Shown here in pieces: positions 57,855-64,000 of a stretch of DNA of 64,000 nt. The position numbers and the translations under genes are program-made. The DNA is from Hyphomicrobium sp. (GTDB taxonomy: Bacteria; Pseudomonadota; Alphaproteobacteria; Rhizobiales; Hyphomicrobiaceae): positions 124,001-188,000 of the forward strand of contig JAEUME010000018.1 of the NCBI GenBank assembly GCA_016793445.1, given 5' to 3'. A model generated the notes under the pieces. The model did not search any database, was not told the origin of the DNA, and saw only the letters and a program-made list of their open reading frames with translations. The stretch's first letter is position 1, and each line of letters opens with the position of its first letter.

Positions 57855-57925
57855 CACTGATGCGCTGGGTCCCGGGTCGGCGCTCCGCCGGATTGCATCC
57901 GGCTTCGCTTGCCCGGGATGACAAG
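57855..57925 (-). repeat. Palindromic repeat family B, inverted copy
   Basis: CACTGATGCGCTGGGTCCCG through GCTTGCCCGGGATGACA, matching the module at 4483-4556. Contains an internal GCCGGATTGCATCCGGC palindrome. Confidence 0.7.
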
Positions 57926-57988
57926 ATGATGGTGTCATTCCGCCCCAGCATTTTTCTCTCCTTGTTATCCCGGCCGCGCGTTTCTTCC

Positions 57989-58034
57989 CTCTTTGTCATC
58001 CCGGCCGAGCGTTAGCGAGCGCCGGGACCCAGAA
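57989..58034 (+). repeat. Palindromic repeat family B, forward copy
   Basis: CTCTTTGTCATCCCGGCCGAG to CCGGGACCCAG, matching 4405-4452. A partial extra copy (CTTGTTATCCCGGCCGCGCG) lies just before it at about 57961. Confidence 0.7.
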
Positions 58035-58066
58035 GGCTTGACGCGATGTTGCGATGAGATGGTCTT

Positions 58067-59329
58067 TCAGCCTTTGGCGCGCAGAATGCTCGCCAACCTC
58101 TGGCGAAGTGGCTTGGGAATGGCGGCCATGGCGTGCTTGAGCCGGCCGCGCAGCGTATCGAGATAGATCCGCGCGTAAGCCCGGCCCTTCAGCGAGAAGG
58201 GGAGCGTCCAATCGTTCACGCCGGCCGAGCCGTCGGTCCAGTCGCGCTTATAGTCGTCGCCTGGCGCCATGAGGTCGTAGACGGCAATATCCTCATCGAA
58301 GGCGTCGCGGATGCAGCGTTCCATCAAAAGCGCGCCGACGCCGGCCTTCTCAAACGCCAGATCGAACACGATGACGTGGACCGCGAGACGGCCTTTGCAG
58401 GCGAAAGAAACATCGAGAGCAGCGGTCTCACCATTCGACAGCAAACGGGAGACGATACAGCCCGCAGGATGGGAGGCAGCCTCCGCCGCGTCGGCGAAGA
58501 AGCGGCGCATACGCGCATCGGAAAGCGCGTGCGAGACAAAACCGCGGCTGGCAAGCCACGCGCTTTTGAGTTCGATCGCGGTCTGCGCACCCGCACGCGC
58601 CATTGAGCCGCCGTATAGCCGTTCGAAGCGAACCTCGCCTTGGTCTTCCAAGCGGCGCATGTAGCGGCGGCGGTTGCGGCGGGACTTTGTGGTGAAGCGC
58701 TGTTCACAGGCCTCAAACGTCTTCGCGGAGGCAAGATCGAGGCAAGGCGCGATCTGCGGATTTGATCCTCGCGCACCGATTTCAAGCATCAAAGGCGCAA
58801 CCCGCGCATCCTCGCGCACGCGGCGCAGGCGCATGATGTCGGCGTTGGCATGGGCGCGCAGATAAGCCCAGCCTGCGCGCATGATGTCCATGGCGTCCGG
58901 CGTGTCGTCGATGAGCACATCGCCATACTGGCTGACGGGCTCGCCCATCCAGAAGATCTGCGTGATGCCGCGCACGCGTTCGCTGACCAGCGGCCAGACC
59001 ATCACGAGCTTGCCGTCGCGCCAGCCTGTCAGCGTGCAGAGTTTCAAACCAGGGATGCCGCCGGGTGAGCTGCCGAGATAATGATTGGCCCAGTGCCAAT
59101 TCCAGTTGAAAGTCTGAAAGACCTGGGCGGAGGTGCCCGCGCGCGCGAACAGTCCGGTCCACGCGCCTTCCAGGGCATCGAATGCCGCGCGTGTTGTGAT
59201 GAGCTCAAACGAGACCGGAAGCGTACAGGCGCGGGCCGCAATCAGCTGAGCGGGCGCGGGTACAACGTCCAAGGTCATCGAAGCTGCGGGCGCCGGCGCG
59301 ATGCTGGCCGGGACTGTGGCAAGAGACAT
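58067..59329 (-). CDS. GNAT-fold acyltransferase of the BioF2/CelD type
   Basis: A 420-residue protein with the BioF2-like acetyltransferase_6 arrangement seen in CelD/BcsL and FemAB-related proteins. Features are QTFNWNWHWANHYL and LTGWRDGKLVMVWPL in the N-terminal half, the basic TTKSRRNRRRYMRRLEDQG, and LMERCIRDAFDEDIAVYDLMAPGDDYKRDW near the C-terminus (in pieces). Relatives act on polysaccharide or peptidoglycan precursors; the substrate is unknown. ATG 59329 was preferred to TTG 59362; neither has a strong ribosome binding site. Standing alone on the minus strand. Confidence 0.8.
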   Translation of the reverse strand: MSLATVPASIAPAPAASMTLDVVPAPAQLIAARACTLPVSFELITTRAAFDALEGAWTGLFARAGTSAQVFQTFNWNWHWANHYLGSSPGGIPGLKLCTLTGWRDGKLVMVWPLVSERVRGITQIFWMGEPVSQYGDVLIDDTPDAMDIMRAGWAYLRAHANADIMRLRRVREDARVAPLMLEIGARGSNPQIAPCLDLASAKTFEACEQRFTTKSRRNRRRYMRRLEDQGEVRFERLYGGSMARAGAQTAIELKSAWLASRGFVSHALSDARMRRFFADAAEAASHPAGCIVSRLLSNGETAALDVSFACKGRLAVHVIVFDLAFEKAGVGALLMERCIRDAFDEDIAVYDLMAPGDDYKRDWTDGSAGVNDWTLPFSLKGRAYARIYLDTLRGRLKHAMAAIPKPLRQRLASILRAKG

Positions 59330-59447
59330 GGGATGCAGCGCAAAGCCGATTGTTGCGGACAACGCAACATTAGGGCGGCCATCCTAGCGAGAGCTTACTT
59401 CCAGCGGGGCGCACGCACGTCTGGTTAGCAAGATGCAACCGCGCGCT

Positions 59448-59813
59448 TCAAATGTGGGCGATTTCCAGAAACGCGAGTGCAAGACTTGCAAGACCCAGCA
59501 CGAGCACGGCGAAGCGGCCTCGGCGGAACGGGGCAGCCGTGCCCCAGACCAAAGGTGACAAAAGTCCAGCAGCAAGTGACAGGTTGACGGCAATGAGCCC
59601 GGCGGGGCCTATGCCGCCCCGCGCTTGCGGTGTCAAAAGCGTCGCGAGCGCTCCCAAGGCTATTCCCGCAAGCAGGCAGCCGGCGATGCGGGGCCAGAAG
59701 CGCTGCGCATCGCGGTGCAGACCGAGGATGCGCAGAGTGGTGTTCGGGAGGACAATCAATGCCAATCCGGCCGCGCCCTTGAACGCAACTTCAAACCAGA
59801 TCAACTGCTCCAT
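59448..59813 (-). CDS. Small membrane protein of unknown function
   Basis: A 121-residue protein with four hydrophobic segments (residues ~6-26, 42-60, 69-90, 101-118), FRRGRF between the last two. No motif I recognise. It starts eight bases after the stop of the lipoprotein gene on the same strand, so they are probably co-transcribed. Confidence 0.7.
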   Translation of the reverse strand: MEQLIWFEVAFKGAAGLALIVLPNTTLRILGLHRDAQRFWPRIAGCLLAGIALGALATLLTPQARGGIGPAGLIAVNLSLAAGLLSPLVWGTAAPFRRGRFAVLVLGLASLALAFLEIAHI

Positions 59814-59821
59814 CGCCGGTC

Positions 59822-60337
59822 CTAGTGCTCCAGCGTGGGATTGGCCTGCATCTTCTTAGCATACTCGCTGTCGCCGCTATTGGTCGAGCCCAGCGATCCG
59901 AAAATGCCCTGATCCTGTGCGGGGGCCTGGGGCGGAGGGGTATAGTCGCCGGCCAGATGGCGGGTCAGGGCCGCCTTGATCTGCGCGACCTTTTCCTCGC
60001 TGCAGTAGCCCTCACCCTGGCCGGCAACGGCCTTGGTGACTCCGTTGAAGGCGGTGTCGTAGATCTTGCCGAGCTGATCGACTCCCGCCGGGTTGGCCGC
60101 GCCTTCGGCCGCGAGGAACTGGGTGCGCAGTTTCACGGGATCGAAATTATAGCCGCACTTGAGCGCGCGCGCGGACGTGCTCCCCACCTGGAGAGCGCGG
60201 CCGGTGGGATCGGACTGCGCTGGCGCTGGCGCGGGTGAAAGGGCGCTTGTCGACATACCCGGCAGACTTGCGCCGCATCCGCCAAGCGCGGCGAGTGCAA
60301 CTGCGAACCCTGCGGCTGCGAGAATGGTCTTCATCAT
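59822..60337 (-). CDS. Putative lipoprotein
   Basis: A 171-residue protein with a lipoprotein signal peptide: MMKTILAAAGFAVALAALGG then the lipobox Cys at position 21, predicting lipid attachment in the envelope. A Pro/Ser/Ala linker leads into a helical domain with two Cys (ALKCGYNF, EGYCSEEK), and a C-terminal region follows. I do not recognise the family. ATG 60337 after GGGGGAC is chosen over the longer frame. Directly upstream of the small membrane protein. Confidence 0.75.
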   Translation of the reverse strand: MMKTILAAAGFAVALAALGGCGASLPGMSTSALSPAPAPAQSDPTGRALQVGSTSARALKCGYNFDPVKLRTQFLAAEGAANPAGVDQLGKIYDTAFNGVTKAVAGQGEGYCSEEKVAQIKAALTRHLAGDYTPPPQAPAQDQGIFGSLGSTNSGDSEYAKKMQANPTLEH

Positions 60338-60493
60338 GGTCTTTTGTCCCCCGGGCCCTTGCACCGCCCCGTGCCTCACCCTGCACGGCCGCACTCACGG
60401 GCCCATGGGTTGGGAGATTTGACCCGCGCGCGCGGTGCGGTCAACGTTTTTTGCGCCTATTTCCACGTCATGCGCCGATTTCAGGGGCACGAA

Positions 60494-61669
60494 TCAGCGC
60501 ATCAGATCACGTGTTGCGGCGTCCAGCCCTTCCAGGGTCAGCGGATACATACGACCGGAGAATAATGTGCGTATGAGTCCGATGGACGGGGTCCAGTCCC
60601 AATACGTCTCAGGAACCGGGTTGAGCCAGACAGCGTGCTTGTAGATGTCGGTGACACGGCGCAGCCAAAGCGCGCCGGGTTCCTCGTTCATATGCTCGAC
60701 CGAGCCGCCCGGTACCGTGATCTCGTACGGGCTCATGGAGGCATCGCCGACGAAAATCACCTTGTAGTCAGCCGGGTAGGTGTTGAGCACCTGCCATGTT
60801 GGTGTCTTGTCGGTCCAGCGGCGCGCGTTGTCCTTCCAGACACCTTCATACAGGCAGTTGTGGAAGTAGTAGTATTCCAGGTGCTTGAACTCGGTGCGCG
60901 CCGCCGAAAACAGTTCCTCGACGTCCCTGATGTGATCGTCCATCGAGCCGCCCACGTCGAAGAACATCAGCAGCTTCACCGCATTGTGCCGCTCGGGGCG
61001 CAAGTGAAGATCGAGGTAGCCTTTCTCGGCGGTCCCACGGATGGTGGAATGGAGATCGAGTTCGCTTGGTGCACCGGTGCGCGCGAACTGGCGCAAGCGC
61101 CGCAGCGCGACCTTGATGTTGCGCGTCCCGATTTCGGCGGTACCCGCCAGATCCTTGAACTCGCGTTTGTCCCAGACCTTGATGGCGCGCCGGTGCCGGC
61201 TTTCCTTCTGCCCGATGCGCACGCCCGCAGGATTGTAGCCATAGGCGCCGAAGGGCGAGGTGCCGCCCGTGCCGATCCATTTGTTGCCGCCCGAGTGGCG
61301 TTCTTTCTGCTCGGCGAGCCGCTTCTGCAGCTCTTGCATGATCTTGTCCCACCCGCCCAGCTCTTCGATCTTCTTCTTGTCCTCTTCGGACAGATGAAGC
61401 GCGGAGACGAGGCGTAGCCAGTCTTCCGGGATCTCGGCGGTACCGGCGTCCGCCATCAGGTCGAGGCCCTTGAAGACGTGCCCGAATACCTGATCGAAAC
61501 GGTCGAGATTGCGCTCATCTTTCACGAGCGCGGCGCGGGCGAGATAATAAAAATCCTCCACACGCTGTCCCGCGACGCCGGCTTCGACGGCCTCAAGCAG
61601 CGTGAGATACTCCTTGAGCGTCACAGGGAGCTTGGCGGCCTTGAGCTCATGAAAGAAGGTTGCAAACAT
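60494..61669 (-). CDS. VWA domain protein, CoxE family
   Basis: A 391-residue soluble protein. A helical N-terminal domain (FHELKAAKLPVTLKEYLTLL) leads into a C-terminal von Willebrand A domain with the metal site in MFFDVGGSMDDHIRDVEELF and YYFHNCLYEGVW. CoxE-like proteins usually work with a MoxR-type AAA+ ATPase in assembling metalloenzymes (known for CO dehydrogenase). No MoxR gene is in the window. ATG 61669 (MFATFFHELK) is preferred to the longer frame. Confidence 0.88.
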   Translation of the reverse strand: MFATFFHELKAAKLPVTLKEYLTLLEAVEAGVAGQRVEDFYYLARAALVKDERNLDRFDQVFGHVFKGLDLMADAGTAEIPEDWLRLVSALHLSEEDKKKIEELGGWDKIMQELQKRLAEQKERHSGGNKWIGTGGTSPFGAYGYNPAGVRIGQKESRHRRAIKVWDKREFKDLAGTAEIGTRNIKVALRRLRQFARTGAPSELDLHSTIRGTAEKGYLDLHLRPERHNAVKLLMFFDVGGSMDDHIRDVEELFSAARTEFKHLEYYYFHNCLYEGVWKDNARRWTDKTPTWQVLNTYPADYKVIFVGDASMSPYEITVPGGSVEHMNEEPGALWLRRVTDIYKHAVWLNPVPETYWDWTPSIGLIRTLFSGRMYPLTLEGLDAATRDLMR

Positions 61670-61816
61670 GGGATGGCAGATTAGGGCGTCGCACGGGCAG
61701 GGGGAAGGGTGGCGATAGGCTACGGCTTGCCGCATGTAGCGCTCAACCCAACGAATGTCCCGGAAAACGTGGTTCTCCCGTTTGAGGCTCCAGATTTTTG
61801 ACCATCGCTCACCACA

Positions 61817-61850
61817 AAGAAAATAGGCCGCCTCGGGGGAGAGGCGGCCT
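61817..61850 (-). terminator. Rho-independent terminator of the porin gene
   Basis: On the minus strand GGCCGCCTC, six-base loop, GAGGCGGCC, then TATTTTC, at 61826-61849 with the T-rich end at 61817-61825; 30 bases after the porin stop. Confidence 0.88.
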
Positions 61851-61879
61851 TAAGGGACGGGTGGTGAAAATGGCTTGCT

Positions 61880-63100
61880 TTAAAAATTGATGAGGGCGCC
61901 GATGCCGACCCACTGGAAGTCTTCGGCAGCAATCGGAGCGCCGCCGTCGATGAGATTGTCCACGCTGGCGTGGCGGTACTTGACCCACACCGACATGGCG
62001 GCCGCGTCGATCTCTTGGACTGCACCCAGACCCCACACGCTGAGGTCCGAGCCTGTATTGGCGCCGTCGTTATTCATCAGGTATTCGCCGTAGAACACGG
62101 TGTGGCCAAGCGAGGAGAAGCGCTGGCGCAGACCGCCCTTGAAATACCAGGTCGTGGAGTCATCGAAGGCCACTTCATCGGAGTCAAAGCTCCCCCAGTT
62201 GGCCAAGCCGAAGAGGCCGGTGCCGATGTGCTGAATGTACAAGCCGGCCTGGATGTATTTCGTCGTATCGATGCCATTGGAGCCCTGGACGTCGAAATCG
62301 TCGCTCTCAGAATAGGCGCCGGCGGCCGCGATGCGAAAGCCGGCGAACTCACCTGCGTAGCGCGCTGCGACATCCCAGAAGTCATCCTCGCCCCAGGATG
62401 CGGACGCCGAGAAACCGCCAAAGGATGGCGTATCGTAACGCACGGCGTTGAGGGGCACGCCGTTGCAGTCGCCCCAGGTGCAGCCGCCGGCTTGACCCCA
62501 GGTGACGTTGGTGAGCAGGCCGGTTGCGGCGTTGCGCACGAAGAAGCCGTTTGCGTCGAATGCAACCCAGTTGGCCGACACGAGCGAGCCCGAGCCGTCG
62601 ACCAGCATGGCGGCATTATCGGAGGCTTGGGAGAGCTTGCCGACCGACAGCTTGCCAAGCGTCTCGCTCTTGATGAACCAATAGGACTGGAGTGCGCTGA
62701 CGGAGCCGGGGTTGCTGCCATTATTGTTGAACTGATCGAGCGTGAGGCCGTCCGCGCTCAAGGCCTCGAGTTGAAGGACGTAGCCAGCCGACCAGCCCGG
62801 GGTGATGTTGGCTTGACCCGAGAACCGGACGTGGCTGCCCAGCGTGTTCCCGATGTCGTGGACGTAGACGTTCTGCTCACCGCCGTCATCCCACCAGGTG
62901 ACCTGCTGGTTCACCCAGCCGGAGATTGTAAGGGAGACCTTCCGGTTGCCCTTGCGGGCCGTGGTGGCTTCAAGCTCGGCGACGCGCTCTTCAAGGTCAG
63001 CGCAGCAGTCTCCGCCGAAGTCGGCAGCTTGGGCGTTTGAAGTCAGGCTTCCCGCCAACAGCCCCGCGACTGCCAGCGCACTCAAATGCAACTTCCTCAT
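61880..63100 (-). CDS. Alphaproteobacterial porin
   Basis: A 406-residue outer membrane beta-barrel of the general porin type found in Hyphomicrobiales. It has a signal peptide (cleavage near NAQAADFGG), a CCADLEERVAELEATTARKG coiled-coil-like segment, then the first strand region KVSLTISGWVNQQVTWWDDG, and a C-terminal Phe (GIGALINF) as required by the Bam machinery. ATG 63100 (MRKLHLSAL) is preferred to the TTG at 63109. The upstream region carries a run of ten G on the plus strand (63139-63148), which is C on this gene's strand. Confidence 0.92.
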   Translation of the reverse strand: MRKLHLSALAVAGLLAGSLTSNAQAADFGGDCCADLEERVAELEATTARKGNRKVSLTISGWVNQQVTWWDDGGEQNVYVHDIGNTLGSHVRFSGQANITPGWSAGYVLQLEALSADGLTLDQFNNNGSNPGSVSALQSYWFIKSETLGKLSVGKLSQASDNAAMLVDGSGSLVSANWVAFDANGFFVRNAATGLLTNVTWGQAGGCTWGDCNGVPLNAVRYDTPSFGGFSASASWGEDDFWDVAARYAGEFAGFRIAAAGAYSESDDFDVQGSNGIDTTKYIQAGLYIQHIGTGLFGLANWGSFDSDEVAFDDSTTWYFKGGLRQRFSSLGHTVFYGEYLMNNDGANTGSDLSVWGLGAVQEIDAAAMSVWVKYRHASVDNLIDGGAPIAAEDFQWVGIGALINF

Positions 63101-63498
63101 GTACTCCAAACTCCGCCTACTACGACTGACGCCTTCGCGGGGGGGGGGCGGCTATCTACGCGCCGCCTGGTCCGGTCTGGTAGTGCCCTCTCGCGTTCCT
63201 TGCTTCTTGCCCAGCCCGCCAGCTGGGGAATGGCGATCTCCCGGCTAAATCGCGAATGCCCGGGCAGTCCCCGAATCACCCAGCGTGGCAATAGCTTAAT
63301 CAAATTGATTGGGAGGCGGAACAGCTACAGGGCAGTTCTCCCCCGCTTTACAACCGCTTAGTGACACAAAAACTACGTTCGAGTGTTGATAACTTCACGT
63401 AATAATTTCAGTTGGTTACGCGAAATATCGGCCCTGCCGCCAGGGCGTTATCCACAGACACCCTTTTGCCCGCCGCTTTTCAAGGATGATGTTGCCCG
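63101..63498. other. Intergenic region upstream of the porin
   Basis: About 400 bases. Holds the ten-G run at 63139-63148 and the palindrome AATCAAATTGATT at 63298-63310. No gene is seen. The porin promoter should be here. Confidence 0.5.
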
Positions 63499-63939
63499 TC
63501 ACGGCCGTTGTTGCTTGGCCGGATGGTTCTGGATAAAGCGCCGCGAGGCAAAGGCAAGGAGGACAATCACCAGGGCGGTTGAGTGCGTCATCAACACAAC
63601 CGAAGGTCGCGATTGGAACGTCGCTAGAACGAAGTGCTCGTAAAAAGTATAATGGAACCGGTTAGCCTGCCCATACGTTAGGCGGTACTGCTCATGCATG
63701 GAGTCGACCAGGGTGTAGGCTGTCACGAGCGCGTTGCCGTTAATCCATTCGAACGCGGCGATACCGGCAACGGTCAGTGTCTTGGCGACGACGCTGAGGG
63801 TTTCCACTGCGTGATCATACAGGAGCAGCAACGCAAAGATCGCGATGTGAACGGACACGAAGAACTGCCAAAGAAAATCGATCTGGCTACGCACATCCAT
63901 GATCGCCTGGATGAGCGCCTCTTCCGATGGACCAGCCAC
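63499..63939 (-). CDS. Membrane protein of unknown function
   Basis: A 146-residue protein with three hydrophobic helices (about residues 25-40 FFVSVHIAIFALLLLY; 50-66; 112-130 VVLMTHSTALVIVLLAFAS) and an aromatic, polar loop between the second and third (LTYGQANRFHYTFYEHFVL). No family was recognised. The gene is complete within the window and on the minus strand; its upstream region runs into the window edge. Confidence 0.7.
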   Translation of the reverse strand: MAGPSEEALIQAIMDVRSQIDFLWQFFVSVHIAIFALLLLYDHAVETLSVVAKTLTVAGIAAFEWINGNALVTAYTLVDSMHEQYRLTYGQANRFHYTFYEHFVLATFQSRPSVVLMTHSTALVIVLLAFASRRFIQNHPAKQQRP

Positions 63940-64000
63940 GGGACACTCCTACGGTTATTCCACCCTCGCGGCCACCTTAGCCCACCCTGTCGGCAGTGCC

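Overview
The window is GC-rich chromosomal DNA of an alphaproteobacterium, most likely from the Hyphomicrobiales and probably Hyphomicrobium-like. This placement is inferred from gene content: a CckA-type cell-cycle kinase, the conserved order cckA-recA-alaS-icd, an ECF sigma/ChrR pair, a large coiled-coil membrane protein like the growth-pole proteins of polar-growing rhizobia, and two PqqA precursor peptides as seen in PQQ-dependent methylotrophs. No rRNA, tRNA, CRISPR array, phage, transposase or complete insertion sequence was found. The gene at the left edge is cut by the window.

Layout. 1-7100: 3' part of a DUF4139 (MuiA-like) gene, purA, GNAT and NUDIX genes on the minus strand, a repeat-rich gap, then an overlapping metallophosphoesterase-MFS pair. 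7200-12525: a vitamin B12 uptake locus, with a cobalamin riboswitch followed by a BtuB-like receptor and a BtuF/BtuC/BtuD-like ABC transporter in overlapping frames. 12589-15054: a patatin-like lipase, an XRE regulator and a FliO-like protein. 15374-25997: cckA, recA, alaS, a secreted protein, a frameshifted pirin remnant, icd, and a TrmJ methyltransferase with an unusual cysteine-bearing N-terminal extension. 26135-33742: secreted and coiled-coil proteins, rpsD, a two-repeat PqiA-like protein, a CGFS glutaredoxin with BolA, a DUF2147 protein, and two pqqA genes 3.4 kb apart that encode the same 29-residue peptide.

33877-44562: kdsA, an ECF-ChrR-SDR operon on the minus strand, a KefB-type antiporter, then tkt, pgk, ccdA and thiD all in one direction. 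45002-50378: a FadL-type outer membrane protein, an unknown alphaproteobacterial protein, an MFS carrier, trhO and a dipeptide epimerase. 50442-57779: the growth-pole-like coiled-coil protein, an Hpt protein, a ferredoxin with its FNR-type reductase, and a protein joining a Clp-N-like region to a DUF4332 helix-hairpin-helix region. 58067-63939: a BioF2/CelD-type acetyltransferase, a small membrane protein, a lipoprotein, a CoxE-type VWA protein, a porin with a run of ten G in its upstream region, and a membrane protein.

The most unusual items are the twin orphan pqqA genes with a nucleotide-identical first half, the Clp-N/DUF4332 protein, the extended TrmJ, the decayed pirin next to icd, and dispersed palindromic repeats, one of which supplies the stop codon of a gene. 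No complete, clearly new multi-gene system could be shown. Start codons were often chosen downstream of the longest reading frame on the basis of ribosome binding sites, signal peptides or family length.
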